From contig CAVUYY010000009.1 of assembly GCA_963745775.1 (NCBI GenBank), forward strand, positions 348,357-412,356: a stretch of 64,000 nt of DNA, given 5' to 3'. Position 1 is the stretch's first letter; every line of letters starts with the position of its first letter. The notes under the pieces were generated by a model. That model worked only from the letters and a program-made list of their open reading frames with translations, was not told the origin of the DNA and ran no database searches. This stretch comes from Gaiellasilicea sp963745775 (GTDB lineage Bacteria > Actinomycetota > Thermoleophilia > Gaiellales > Gaiellaceae). The translations under genes were made by a program, and so were the position numbers. Positions 1 to 12,945 of the stretch are shown piece by piece.

Positions 1-595
1 TCAGCCGGGGCGGGAAGTAGTCGCGATCGGCCGCGTTGGTCAGCCCTGCCGCCCGTAGCTCCTCCCGCGTGAAGCCCTTCTCCAGTGCCTTCCGTGCGAG
101 ACCTTCGCCTGGCGAGAGCCCGAGGCGGAACTCACGGCAGATGGGTTCCTGCAGCTCGCGCCCCACCAGATAACCCCGCACCGGCTCTCCCGCCGGAGAG
201 TCCCAGAGGTGCCGCTCGTAGAAGCTCGTCGCCTGCTCGAGCAGCGCGTGCAGCCGATCACGCCGCTTGCGGGACTCTTCGAGCGCCGGCGAGATCTCCT
301 CGTACTCGAGCGTGACCCTGAATCGCTCGGCGAGCCATTCGACCGCCTCGACGAAGTCGAGCGCCTCGGTCTCGCGGACGAACGTGATCGCATCGCCGCC
401 CTTACCGCAGCCGAAGCAGTAGAAGAGCTTCTCGAGGGGATTGACGGAGAAGCTCGGAGTCCTCTCCTCGTGGAAGGGGCACCGGCCGGTCCAATGCGAG
501 CCGGCGCGGCGCAGGGACGTTCGTCCGTTCACGACCTCGACCATGTCCGTCGCGGCCACGACCTCCCGCACCGACTGTTCCTTGATCCGCGCCAC
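1..595 (-). CDS. dnaG: DNA primase DnaG, N-terminal part (cut by window edge)
   Basis: The reverse strand reads in one frame from a GTG start at 595 to the window edge. It makes RNA primers for DNA replication. The first 70 residues hold the CHC2 zinc finger: CPFH near residue 40 and CFGCGKGG about 20 residues later supply the Cys/His ligands. The following part matches the start of the RNA polymerase domain; the catalytic Toprim core lies outside the window. The GTG start shares one base with the dgt stop (TAGTG), so the two genes are likely translationally coupled. The dgt-dnaG order is common in actinomycetes. Confidence 0.95.
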   Translation of the reverse strand, partial: MARIKEQSVREVVAATDMVEVVNGRTSLRRAGSHWTGRCPFHEERTPSFSVNPLEKLFYCFGCGKGGDAITFVRETEALDFVEAVEWLAERFRVTLEYEEISPALEESRKRRDRLHALLEQATSFYERHLWDSPAGEPVRGYLVGRELQEPICREFRLGLSPGEGLARKALEKGFTREELRAAGLTNAADRDYFPPRL

Positions 596-1545
596 TAGAG
601 AGAGTCAGCGTACGAGAGCGCGAAGCGATCGGTCATCCCGGAGACGAACGCGCGGATCTCGTCCTCCGTGTCGCCGCGCTCCGCGAGGCGGTCGAAGATC
701 CGGCGGATCGTCCCGTGTGCGCGCTCGTGCTCGGCACGCGCGTGCGGGCCGAGGTAGACGTGCTCGAACATGAACGAGCGGAGCGCGAGCATCGCGTTGC
801 CGACGTCCTCGCTCTGGACGATGTCGCCGGCGTCCTCCGAGCTCTCGATCAGGTCGTGCACGAGCGTGTCGATGCGAGCCGAGCCGCGCTCACCCAGCAA
901 CTCGAGCTCTGCGCGAGGCAGCTCCTCCGCCCGCAGGATCCCGAAGCGGATCGCGTCGTCGATGTCGTGATTGATGTAGGCGACTCGATCGACCAGCCGG
1001 ACGATCTTTCCCTCGAGCGTCGCCGGCTCGCGAGGGCCCGTGTGCGTGTGGATCCCGTCGCGCACCTCCTCGGTCAGATTGAGCTGCTCGGCGATCCGGA
1101 GCGACTGCTCGTTGTGGCGGAACCGGGTGCCGAAGCGCTCGCGGAGGCAGAGGTCGAGCTGCTCCTCGCCCGCATGGCCGAAGGGCGGATGACCGGTGTC
1201 GTGCCCGAGTCCGATCGCCTCGGTCAGATCTTCGTTCAGGCGGAGCGCGCGAGCAACGACCCTGGCGATTCCCGTCGTCTCGAGCGTGTGCGTCATCCGC
1301 GTCCGATAGTGGTCGCCGCCGGGATCGATGAAGACCTGCGTCTTCCCCTTCAGCCGGCGGAAGGGCTTGGAGTGGAGGATCCTGTCGCGATCCCGCTGGA
1401 ACGGCGTGCGGACACCGCACTCCTCCTCGTCTCGCAGGCGGCCACGCGTCTCGTAGGAGCGCACAGCAAGCGGCGAAAGCGCGTCTTCGGCCGTGCGAGT
1501 GCGTACCTCGAAGGCGTCGGCGACGCGACCCGCGATCTGTTCCAC
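595..1545 (-). CDS. dgt: dGTPase-like HD-domain triphosphohydrolase
   Basis: 316 aa, normal length for the short dGTPase-like family, which hydrolyses dNTPs to nucleoside and triphosphate. The HD-domain metal ligands are visible: H-T-L-E after the RTRMTH stretch near residue 85, then GHDTGHPPFGH near residue 115, and a later D in the YINHDIDD stretch. The gene lies between an SDR gene (9 bp upstream) and dnaG (1-base overlap), an arrangement linking nucleotide-pool control and replication initiation. The ATG start is the only good one before the conserved region. Confidence 0.95.
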   Translation of the reverse strand: MEQIAGRVADAFEVRTRTAEDALSPLAVRSYETRGRLRDEEECGVRTPFQRDRDRILHSKPFRRLKGKTQVFIDPGGDHYRTRMTHTLETTGIARVVARALRLNEDLTEAIGLGHDTGHPPFGHAGEEQLDLCLRERFGTRFRHNEQSLRIAEQLNLTEEVRDGIHTHTGPREPATLEGKIVRLVDRVAYINHDIDDAIRFGILRAEELPRAELELLGERGSARIDTLVHDLIESSEDAGDIVQSEDVGNAMLALRSFMFEHVYLGPHARAEHERAHGTIRRIFDRLAERGDTEDEIRAFVSGMTDRFALSYADSL

Positions 1546-1554
1546 CCGCCCAGG

Positions 1555-2307
1555 TTAGAGAATGATCGGGACGGTGCCGCCGTCGGCCGACCACGCGGCG
1601 CCCGTGACGTAGGACGCGCGCGGGGAGGCCAGGAACGCGATCACGGCGGCGATCTCCTCCGGCTCCGCCAACCGCCCTAGCGGCCGGCCGGCCCCGACCT
1701 TCGCGAGCACGGCGTCGCGATCGCCGCCCTGCTGGTCGGCGAGGCCACCCTCTCCAAGCCAGGCATCCGTCGCGGTCGGTCCCGGCGTGACGGCGTTGCA
1801 GCGGATGCCGTCGACCGCAAACGAATCGGCGACGAGGCGCGAGAGCGAGAGCACGGCAGCCTTCGTCACCGAGTAGTGCGGCATCCCGACCGACGGTCGC
1901 TTGCCCGCCGTCGAGGACACGTTCACGATCGCGCCGCGCGACGTCCGGAGCTGCGGAAGCGCGGCGCGGATCGCGCGCACGTAGCTCATCACGTTCAGCT
2001 GCCACATCGAATCCCAGTCCTCGTCTGGCACCTGCTCGAAGCGCGCGTGGACGGCGAAGCCGACGTTGTTGATCAGCACGTCGAGCCCGCCGAGCTCCGC
2101 GACAGTCCGATCGACCACGGTCGTCGGCGCTTCGGCCTCGGAGAGATCGGCCACGACGTGCAACGCCTCGCCGATCCCGGGGGCCGCGCTTCTGCCGCAG
2201 GTGACGACGCGTGCCCCCTCGGCGACGAGCAGCCGTGCCGTCTCCAGCCCGATCCCAGCCGTCGAGCCGGTGACGATGCACGCCTTGCCACCGAGCCCGA
2301 GGTCCAC
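1555..2307 (-). CDS. SDR family NAD(P)-dependent oxidoreductase
   Basis: 250 aa, typical of classical short-chain dehydrogenases. TGSTAGIG near the N-terminus is the cofactor-binding glycine motif, NNVGFA the structural Asn motif, the serine of VSSTAGK and the YSVTK motif the catalytic Ser-Tyr-Lys. The end carries the usual YVTGAAWSADGG segment. I chose the GTG at 2307 because the reading frame further upstream is the shadow of the divergent phosphatase gene. Substrate cannot be told. It lies 9 bp upstream of dgt and is divergent from the phosphatase with an 18 bp gap. Confidence 0.9.
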   Translation of the reverse strand: MDLGLGGKACIVTGSTAGIGLETARLLVAEGARVVTCGRSAAPGIGEALHVVADLSEAEAPTTVVDRTVAELGGLDVLINNVGFAVHARFEQVPDEDWDSMWQLNVMSYVRAIRAALPQLRTSRGAIVNVSSTAGKRPSVGMPHYSVTKAAVLSLSRLVADSFAVDGIRCNAVTPGPTATDAWLGEGGLADQQGGDRDAVLAKVGAGRPLGRLAEPEEIAAVIAFLASPRASYVTGAAWSADGGTVPIIL

Positions 2308-2325
2308 GCGGCTAGCGTACAAGCC

Positions 2326-2868
2326 GTGACAGAGATCCTCTTCGTCCGTCACGGCGAAACCGACTGGAACGTCGAGCGGCGCGTCCAAGGGCACAGTGAC
2401 CGCCCACTGAACGCGACCGGCGAGGCGCAGGCACGGACGCTCGCTGCCGAGCTTCGCGAGGCGCACCTCGATGCGGTCTATGCAAGCGACCTGGCCCGTG
2501 CGCGCGAGACTGCACGGGCGGTCGCAGAGCCACACGGACTCAAGGTCGAGGTGCTGCCCGCTCTCCGCGAGAAGAACTTCGGCACCTGGGAAGGGCTGCT
2601 CGACACCGAGATCCGCGAACGCTTTCCGCACGCGAACGGCGGCCCCTGGGGCGACGCCGAGACGAGCGAGGAACTCGCCGAACGCGTCCTCACGAGCGTG
2701 CGTGAGATCGCCGCACGTCATCCTGGGGGACGCGTCCTCGTCGTCTCGCACGGCGGCCCACTCAGGGCGATCCTTCGCCACTGCGCCGCAGGCGGCGACG
2801 GCCACATCGCCAACTGCCACGTCGCAAGGATCGGCGTCCAGGACGGCGAGCTCCGCTCGTTAGACTGA
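2326..2868 (+). CDS. Histidine phosphatase (phosphoglycerate mutase-like)
   Basis: 180 aa. FVRHGETDWN near the start is the RHG phosphohistidine motif, a second catalytic His lies in VSHGGP near residue 140, and the helper Arg/Glu residues are in the RARETA and REKNFGTWEG stretches. Such enzymes remove phosphate from sugars, nucleotides or cobalamin precursors; nothing here decides the substrate. The GTG start at 2326 places the RHG motif about nine residues in, as is normal. Divergent from the SDR gene, and 6 bp before the next small gene. Confidence 0.9.
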   Translation: MTEILFVRHGETDWNVERRVQGHSDRPLNATGEAQARTLAAELREAHLDAVYASDLARARETARAVAEPHGLKVEVLPALREKNFGTWEGLLDTEIRERFPHANGGPWGDAETSEELAERVLTSVREIAARHPGGRVLVVSHGGPLRAILRHCAAGGDGHIANCHVARIGVQDGELRSLD

Positions 2869-2874
2869 CCCCTC

Positions 2875-3126
2875 GTGGAGGACTACACCAACAAGTACAA
2901 GGGCGAGCAGATCGAGATCGCGCTCTTCGGCGGCGAGTATCAGGAGGGCGTGCTCACCGCCTACTGCTCGATCGAGGACGTTCCGCACATCGAGCTCAAC
3001 GGTCATATCCTCGTGCCGCTGCAGAACGTCGCCTCACTCCACTGCTCGAGTCGCTGCGATGCACCGGAGCCCGATTGGCCGCCGCGCGGACTGGGCGACG
3101 ACGAGCGCGACGTCGACGACACCTAG
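2875..3126 (+). CDS. Small hypothetical protein (83 aa)
   Basis: GTG-started, 83 aa, acidic C-terminus (GDDERDVDDT). The N-terminal half (EDYTNKYKGEQIEIALFGGE) is predicted beta-rich. I do not recognise a family. It begins 6 bp after the phosphatase stop and ends 3 bp before the M48 protease, so it is very likely co-transcribed with both. Confidence 0.65.
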   Translation: MEDYTNKYKGEQIEIALFGGEYQEGVLTAYCSIEDVPHIELNGHILVPLQNVASLHCSSRCDAPEPDWPPRGLGDDERDVDDT

Positions 3127-3129
3127 CTG

Positions 3130-3954
3130 ATGCGGCTGGCTGCCGCCCGCAACCTCGCGAAAGCCTGGCTGCTCGTGCTGATCCTGTGCGCGTTCCTCGG
3201 CGCGATCGGCTGGGCGATCGGCGGCTATCGCACAGCGTCCCTCTTCGGCTTCTGTGCGCTGCTTGCCGCAGCGGCCGTCTACGCGTACGCGGATCGCGCT
3301 CTGCTCGGAATGCTCGGCGCCAGGGAGTACGCGCTGGCCGAAGATCCGCGGCTGGCATCCACAGTGGGCGTCTTGGCCGCGAAGCTCGGGATCCTGCCGC
3401 CGAAGCTGTACCTGATCGACGACGGGTTCCCACGTGCATTCGTTGCGGGGCGCGGCCCACGCGGTTCGGCGCTTGCGCTCAGCACAGGCCTGCTGCTCGC
3501 GCTTCCCCCGGCCGAGCTCGAGGGCGTCCTCGCGCACGAGCTCGCCCACGTGCGTTCGCGTGACGTGCTCGTGCAGACCTTCGCGACCATGCTCGCGGTG
3601 ATGCTGATCGAGACATCTCGAATCGGCGGGTTTCTCGAGCGCGCCCTGCTCGCCGTCCTCGGTCCCACTGCCTCGGCGTTCGTCCACCTCCTGCTCTCCC
3701 CGAAGCGGGAGCTCGCAGCAGATCGGGTTGCAGCCGGCATCTGCGGGTCGCCCCATGGACTCTCCGATGCGTTGCTGCGACTCGACCAGGCGAGCGAGCT
3801 GGTCAGCTTCGCCGCCAATCCCGCGACCGAGCCGCTGTACACGGTCAACCCATTCGCGGAAGAAGGGCTGGCCGCCCTGTTCGTGACGCACCCGCCGATC
3901 GGAGATCGAGTCGCTCGCCTACGAGCACTCGAGTCGATCTCAGCCGCCGCCTGA
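3130..3954 (+). CDS. M48 family membrane zinc metallopeptidase (HtpX-like)
   Basis: 274 aa. Two hydrophobic segments occupy about residues 10-60, followed by the zinc site HELAHVRSRD near residue 140 (HExxH), with a downstream ELAADR stretch supplying the third ligand. This is the HtpX/M48B plan, a membrane-anchored protease that degrades misfolded membrane proteins. A tail motif THPPIGDR is also typical. The 3' end overlaps the convergent acetyltransferase gene by 15 bp. Confidence 0.88.
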   Translation: MRLAAARNLAKAWLLVLILCAFLGAIGWAIGGYRTASLFGFCALLAAAAVYAYADRALLGMLGAREYALAEDPRLASTVGVLAAKLGILPPKLYLIDDGFPRAFVAGRGPRGSALALSTGLLLALPPAELEGVLAHELAHVRSRDVLVQTFATMLAVMLIETSRIGGFLERALLAVLGPTASAFVHLLLSPKRELAADRVAAGICGSPHGLSDALLRLDQASELVSFAANPATEPLYTVNPFAEEGLAALFVTHPPIGDRVARLRALESISAAA

Positions 3955-4473
3955 TCTGTGCGGCGCGTCCAGCACGAAGCGCAAAGCATCATGGCGCGCG
4001 CCGTCTCGGCTCTCGATCTTTCTCGGAACGATGCCCGCCGGACGAAAGCCGGCTCGCCTTGCCACTGCCTGCGACCGGGTGTTGTCGAGCAGCGTGAAGA
4101 GCTCCACCCCCGGCAGACGCCGATCCTCGAACGCATAGCGCATGAGGAGCCGCAACGCGTCGGTCATGGCGCCTCGGCCTCGTCCCTCGGGCGCCAGCCA
4201 GTATCCGACGTCGGCCGGCTCAGCAGTTCGCAACTCGATCGTGCCGAGTCGCTCGCCCGTGGCGACGTCCACGATGATGAAAGGCGCCGCTGTCTGGTCG
4301 ACCCAGACGCGCTTGCAGCGATCGATCCACCACTCCGCGTCGCTGCGCTCGTACGGGAACGGGAGGAGCGGTAGCCAGCGCTGGTTCTCGGGATCTCGAC
4401 ACGCGCGAACGACCCATTCGACGTCGCTGTCCTCCGGCGGGCGCAGGATGAGCCGTCCGTCCGAGAGCTCCAC
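3940..4473 (-). CDS. GNAT family N-acetyltransferase (RimJ/RimL type)
   Basis: 177 aa. The start (LSDGRLILRPPEDSDVEWV) and the GYWLAPEGRGRGAMTDALR acetyl-CoA loop near residue 95 match the RimJ/RimL group, which acetylates protein N-termini or small molecules. The C-terminal AGFRPAGIVPRK segment is also typical. Substrate unknown. Convergent with the M48 gene (15 bp overlap) and located just beyond the rRNA operon terminator. Confidence 0.85.
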   Translation of the reverse strand: MELSDGRLILRPPEDSDVEWVVRACRDPENQRWLPLLPFPYERSDAEWWIDRCKRVWVDQTAAPFIIVDVATGERLGTIELRTAEPADVGYWLAPEGRGRGAMTDALRLLMRYAFEDRRLPGVELFTLLDNTRSQAVARRAGFRPAGIVPRKIESRDGARHDALRFVLDAPHRSGGG

Positions 4474-4500
4474 CGGAAGGAATTCTAGAGGAACGAGAAA

Positions 4501-4518
4501 GAGCCGCTTGCGCGGCTC
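4501..4518 (-). terminator. Intrinsic terminator of the rRNA operon
   Basis: A perfect hairpin, GAGCCGC-4 nt-GCGGCTC, lies about 13 bases beyond the 5S rRNA 3' end and is followed on the minus strand by TTTCTCGTT. Its position after 5S makes it the rrn terminator. Confidence 0.8.
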
Positions 4519-4531
4519 CTGCTCGAACTAA

Positions 4532-4648
<117 letters not shown>

Positions 4649-4674
4649 CTTGTGAATGCACGCCCGACGCTTCG

Positions 4675-4697
4675 GCGCACCCTCAAAACTCCATAGC
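4675..4697 (-). other. 23S rRNA processing stem, 3' arm
   Basis: This 23-base segment is complementary (20 of 23 positions) to 7726-7748 on the other side of the 23S gene. The pair would form the long stem that loops out pre-23S rRNA for RNase III cleavage. Confidence 0.7.
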
Positions 4698-4715
4698 AAC
4701 CGCACGAGTGTTCTA

Positions 4716-7702
<2,987 letters not shown>

Positions 7703-7725
7703 CAGAAAGAACACGTTGTGTTGTC

Positions 7726-7748
7726 GCTATGGAGTTTTCAAGGTGCGC
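7726..7748 (-). other. 23S rRNA processing stem, 5' arm
   Basis: Complementary to 4675-4697 (20 of 23 positions). Partner arm of the RNase III stem around 23S rRNA. Confidence 0.7.
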
Positions 7749-7791
7749 GCGGGCCGGCGGCCCACCCATCACTGAGGTAACCGCACCTCGA

Positions 7792-7819
7792 GGCACGGTC
7801 TCTCAAAACTCAGCAGCGT
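7792..7819 (-). other. 16S rRNA processing stem, 3' arm
   Basis: Fifteen bases (7805-7819) are perfectly complementary to 9629-9643, and pairing continues with small interruptions to 7792/9657. Together they enclose the 16S gene. Confidence 0.7.
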
Positions 7820-7943
7820 ACGGAAGTCATGCGTCGAGGTCGACGTAGCTTCTAGGCGAATCGAGTCATCGGACGATTCCTCGAGATGAGGAAGCATCTA
7901 CGAGCTCGACGCCTATCGGAGTAAGAGCTCCGATATCCCTAGA

Positions 7944-9491
<1,548 letters not shown>

Positions 9492-9628
9492 GTTGTGTTC
9501 GTCCCGAAGGACGATCTTTTCACCTTGAGCTTGTGCTCAAAGTCTGCCTCCGAAGAGGCAAGACAGGTTTTCGTTCTTGGCCCGAACAGGATCGCAAAGC
9601 GAGCCTGCTCAGGTCTCGACGTAAACGC

Positions 9629-9657
9629 ACGCTGCTGAGTTTTCAAAGACCAGTGCC
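9629..9657 (-). other. 16S rRNA processing stem, 5' arm
   Basis: ACGCTGCTGAGTTTT pairs exactly with 7805-7819, with further pairing on to 9657. Marks the RNase III cut region upstream of 16S. Confidence 0.7.
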
Positions 9658-9671
9658 GGGCTCGACCGGCG

Positions 9672-9701
9672 TAAAAAAGCCTCCGACTCGCGCCAGAGGC
9701 C
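9672..9701 (-). terminator. Intrinsic terminator-like hairpin between tyrS and 16S
   Basis: On the minus strand GCCTC-tggcgcgagtcg-GAGGC is followed by TTTTTT. It would end tyrS transcripts, but it lies downstream of the best rRNA promoter, so rRNA transcription would need antitermination or a second promoter. Confidence 0.6.
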
Positions 9702-9802
9702 ACCAAGCTTCACGTTCTTGATCGTATCCGATCGGGCTTGGAGGCGCTCCGTAGGTCGAGGACGGGACTCTTTCGACGCCGACCCTCGCGGGCGGCCGAA
9801 GA

Positions 9803-9830
9803 ACAGTAGCAAACGACGAGGGACTGTCAA
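9803..9830 (-). promoter_or_regulatory. Sigma-70-type promoter for the rRNA operon
   Basis: Minus strand TTGACA (9825-9830), a 16 bp spacer and TACTGT (9803-9808). The -35 box overlaps the tyrS stop codon. It is the strongest promoter-like match ahead of 16S, about 310 bp upstream of the mature 5' end. Confidence 0.65.
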
Positions 9831-10978
9831 GCGTCGGCGGGCTCGCGAAACCTCGTGAAGCGTCGCTTGCCGGCCTGCAGGGTCGCGTCGCGGAGGGTCG
9901 CGCGGGCTACGTCGAGCTCGCGGACGACCTCGCCGCCGAGCTTGACGCCGCCCTGGCCGATCAACCGTCGCGCCTCGCTCGTCGAGAGACCGAAGGCCGT
10001 CGCCAGCGCGGCCGGCAGGTGCACCGGGTCCCCCTCGGGCAGCGGCGTCTCAGAGATGTCATCCGGTGCTCCGCCTTCGCGGACGACGCGCGTGAAGTGC
10101 GCCTCGGCGGCCGTAGCCGCCACGTCCCCGTGCGACCGCGCAGCGATCGCGCGCGCGAGCTCGAGCTTCGCAGCCATCGGTTCTCCCGCCGGCGGCTCCC
10201 GTTCGAGAACCAGCGTGTACCACTCGGAGAGCTGCGTGTCCGGAATCCGCATCGTCCGGCCGAACTGCTCCTCCGGCGGAGCCGTGAGCGGGATGTTGTT
10301 CCCGACCGACGAGCTCATCTTGGCGCCGTCCCACGAGAGGAGGAGCGGCGTCGTGAGGACGACCTGCGGCTCGAGCCCGTACGCTTCCATGACCATCCGG
10401 CCGGCGAGCAGGTTGTAGAGCTGATCCGTGCCCCCGAGCTCGACGTCCGCGCGCACGGCAACCGAGTCGTATGCCTGCATCAGCGGATAGAGGAGCTCCG
10501 AGACCGAGATCGGCTCCCGCGAGGCAAAACGCTTCGCGAAATCGTCTCGCTCGAGGAGTTGGGCGACCGTGACGGTCCGCGTGAGCCGGAGGATCTCGGC
10601 GAAGTCGAGGTCGGAGAGCCATTCGCTGTTGAAGCGAATCTCCGTTCGCTCCCTGTCGATGATCTGAAACGCCTGCTCGACGTAGGTCTTCGCATCTGCG
10701 TCGATCTCCTCGTCGGAGAGGATCGGACGTTCGGCGGAGCGCCCCGAGGGATCGCCGATCCGCGTCGTGTAGTCGCCGATGATGAGGACGCCGAGGTGGC
10801 CCGCATCCTGGAAGGCGCGCATGCGCTGGAGCGGAATCCCGCGCCCGACGTGGATGTCGGGCGACGTCACGTCGATCCCGAGCTTGACCCGCAGTGGACG
10901 GCCGAGCTTCAGCTTCTCCGCGAGCCCACCCGCGGGCAGGACGTCGACGGCGTTCCTGGTCAGGGTCTCGAGGGTCAC
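9827..10978 (-). CDS. tyrS: Tyrosyl-tRNA synthetase
   Basis: 383 aa; charges tRNA-Tyr. Class I signature HIGH appears as HVGRG near residue 42 and KMSKS as KMSSS near residue 220. VELGGTDQLYN is the typical tyrosine-binding region, and the C-terminus carries an S4-like RNA-binding domain (STSEARRLIGQGGVKL). The GTG start overlaps the stop of the upstream oxidase gene as GTGA, indicating coupling. Confidence 0.95.
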   Translation of the reverse strand: MTLETLTRNAVDVLPAGGLAEKLKLGRPLRVKLGIDVTSPDIHVGRGIPLQRMRAFQDAGHLGVLIIGDYTTRIGDPSGRSAERPILSDEEIDADAKTYVEQAFQIIDRERTEIRFNSEWLSDLDFAEILRLTRTVTVAQLLERDDFAKRFASREPISVSELLYPLMQAYDSVAVRADVELGGTDQLYNLLAGRMVMEAYGLEPQVVLTTPLLLSWDGAKMSSSVGNNIPLTAPPEEQFGRTMRIPDTQLSEWYTLVLEREPPAGEPMAAKLELARAIAARSHGDVAATAAEAHFTRVVREGGAPDDISETPLPEGDPVHLPAALATAFGLSTSEARRLIGQGGVKLGGEVVRELDVARATLRDATLQAGKRRFTRFREPADA

Positions 10979-12048
10979 GGGCCGCCGATTCTAGAGACGT
11001 GCGCGGGCGTTACCGCCTCAGGATTCGGACACCCGCAGAGCGCGAGGGCGAGCTCGATCTCGTCGCGAAGAAGCTCGAGCACGAGGGTCGCACCGGCCTC
11101 TCCGCCGTGGGCGAGGCCCCACAGCACCGGGCGTCCGACGAGCACGGCGCGCGCTCCGAGCGCGAGTGCCGCCACCACGTCCGAGCCCCGCCGGATCCCG
11201 CCGTCCACGTAGACCTCGATCCGGCCGGCGACCGCGTCGACGCACTCCGGGAGCAGCTCGGCCGTCGGCGCGACCGCGTCGAGTTGTCGGCCGCCGTGGT
11301 TCGAGACGACGATCGCCGCTGCGCCGTGCTCGCAGGCGAGGTGTGCGTCCTCCGCCGTCTGGATCCCCTTGACTACGACGGGAAGCGGCGACGCTGCCAC
11401 CAGCTCGTCGAGGTCGCGCCAGGAGAGGGTCGGATCGATCCGCGAGAGGGCGTCGAGCGGAGTGGCGCCGGTCCAGGTCCCCATCGCCGCGGCAACGCTC
11501 GGCACGAGCACGTCTTCCGGGATCCGGAAGCCGGTGCGCAGGTCGCGCTCGCGCCGCCCGAGCAGCGGCGCGTCGACGGTGAGCACGATCGCCTCGAACC
11601 CGTGCTCCACCGCCTGCTCGACGAGGTTGCGCGTCACGTGCCGCTCGCTGAAGACGTAGAGCTGGAGCCACCGCGGCGCACCCGGGGCAGCAGCCGCCAC
11701 CTCCTCCGGGCCGGCGGTCGCGAGCGTCGACAGGCACATGATCGTGCCGGCGGCCGCGGCCGCGCGGGCGGTGGCCGGCTCCCCGTCCGGATGCACCATC
11801 CGGTGAAACGCCGTCGGCGCGACGAGCAGCGGCATCGAGACCGGCGCGCCGAGCACCGTCGTGGCGGCGGTCACGCCGCCGACGTCGACGAGGACGCGGG
11901 GACGGAGCCGGAGCCGCCGCCAGGCCTCGACGTTCTCTCGCAGGCAGCGCTCGTCTCCGGCCCCGCCAGCGAAGTAGTCGAACGCGCCCGGCTCGAGCGA
12001 GCTTTCGGCAAGCCGTTCGAACTCGGCGACGTTCAGCGGCTCGGGCAC
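10975..12048 (-). CDS. FMN-dependent alpha-hydroxy-acid dehydrogenase/oxidase
   Basis: 357 aa, normal for the lactate/glycolate oxidase family, which oxidises 2-hydroxy acids to 2-oxo acids. FDYFAGGAGDE near the N-terminus, QLYVFSERH, the VKGIQTAEDA flavin-lysine region, the catalytic His in VVSNHGGRQLD and the DGGIRRGSDVV phosphate-binding loop are all present. No membrane segment, so a soluble oxidase or monooxygenase rather than a respiratory LldD is as likely. Overlaps tyrS by 4 bp. Confidence 0.9.
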   Translation of the reverse strand: MPEPLNVAEFERLAESSLEPGAFDYFAGGAGDERCLRENVEAWRRLRLRPRVLVDVGGVTAATTVLGAPVSMPLLVAPTAFHRMVHPDGEPATARAAAAAGTIMCLSTLATAGPEEVAAAAPGAPRWLQLYVFSERHVTRNLVEQAVEHGFEAIVLTVDAPLLGRRERDLRTGFRIPEDVLVPSVAAAMGTWTGATPLDALSRIDPTLSWRDLDELVAASPLPVVVKGIQTAEDAHLACEHGAAAIVVSNHGGRQLDAVAPTAELLPECVDAVAGRIEVYVDGGIRRGSDVVAALALGARAVLVGRPVLWGLAHGGEAGATLVLELLRDEIELALALCGCPNPEAVTPAHVSRIGGP

Positions 12049-12127
12049 GGAGGCGCTACGACCCGAGATCGCGCTCGAACGCGTGGCGGTGCCCGGGCAT
12101 CGCCGGGATCATCTCACGCCGGGCAGC

Positions 12128-12871
12128 TCAGAACGGGTACGGCGCGAAGCTCCAGGCCGCGGCTGCGTACCAGACTCCGAACGTCAGGCTCGCAAGACCG
12201 AGAGCCGGCGCGACAGTGTTGAACGACCGCCGGACGGGAGCGGACATCAAGGTCGCGCCGAGCGCCGCCGTGGTGAGCGTCATCGAGACGGCGGTGAAGA
12301 TCGCGAGGATCACGAGCGAGACGACGGCCAGCCGCTGCGAGTCGATCGAGGCGAGCAGCAGGATGCTGACGCCCGCACTGCCGCCCATGCCGTGGACGAG
12401 GCCGATCCCGAAAGCGCCGAACGGCGTCCGCAGCTTGTGCGCGTGCTCGTGCGAGCCGCTCGACGCGTGCGTGTGCAGATGCGCATGGCGCTCGCCGTCG
12501 TGGTCGTGCTCGTGGACGTGGAAGAACCCGGTGCGCCAGCGGTAGAGAAGACGTGCCGCGAGGTAGACGATCACGACCCCGACCACCGTCTCCGCCCCCT
12601 GCTGCAACCGCTCGGGGAGGTACCTGTTGAAGAGGACGATCGGGACTCCGAAGAGAAACAGCGTGGTGGCGTGGCCGAGCCCCCAGGCGAAGCCCATGCG
12701 AGCCGCCGCTCGGCCGGCGCGGCTGCGCCCAGCGGCGATCAGCGCGGTCACCGCGGCGAGGTGGTCGGGATCGGACGCGTGGCGAAGCCCCAGGAACACC
12801 GCGACGAGCACCACGATCCAGAGAGACCTCCCGTCGGAGAAGCCGGCGATCCAGTCGTCGAGCCCGAACAT
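12128..12871 (-). CDS. Nickel/cobalt transporter-like membrane protein with His-rich loop
   Basis: 247 aa, about six membrane helices. LGLRHASDPDHLAAV near residue 27 is the RHAxDxDH signature of nickel/cobalt permeases, and a second His motif GLVHGMGGSAG lies in the C-terminal half. Between them is a cytoplasmic loop with HVHEHDHDGERHAHLHTH, likely metal-binding. A strong AGGAGG site precedes the ATG. It follows the NicO-type gene by 74 bp on the same strand, so metal homeostasis is a reasonable guess; direction of transport is open. Confidence 0.85.
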   Translation of the reverse strand: MFGLDDWIAGFSDGRSLWIVVLVAVFLGLRHASDPDHLAAVTALIAAGRSRAGRAAARMGFAWGLGHATTLFLFGVPIVLFNRYLPERLQQGAETVVGVVIVYLAARLLYRWRTGFFHVHEHDHDGERHAHLHTHASSGSHEHAHKLRTPFGAFGIGLVHGMGGSAGVSILLLASIDSQRLAVVSLVILAIFTAVSMTLTTAALGATLMSAPVRRSFNTVAPALGLASLTFGVWYAAAAWSFAPYPF

Positions 12872-12945
12872 CGTCGCCTCCTCCTACGTCGCGCGCGAGC
12901 GGATTCTCGCAACTGTCACTGGTTCGCCGAAGCGACAGGTTCGGT

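Larger units (their letters stand above)
7703..7943 (-). other. 16S-23S spacer without tRNA
   Basis: About 240 bp. I looked for tRNA-Ile and tRNA-Ala, which many rRNA operons carry here, and found no T-arm (GGTTCGA-type) or cloverleaf. It holds the processing-stem arms for 23S (7726-7748) and 16S (7792-7819). Confidence 0.75.
9492..9826 (-). other. rRNA operon leader region
   Basis: 335 bp between tyrS and 16S with no protein gene. It holds, in transcription order, a promoter (9803-9830), a terminator-like hairpin (9672-9701), the 5' arm of the 16S processing stem (9629-9657) with a boxA-like TCTTTGAAAACT, and an AT-richer stretch before 16S. Confidence 0.7.

Noticed and set aside
7703..7943. 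tRNA-Ile/Ala in the rRNA spacer
   Set aside because: No T-arm or cloverleaf found.
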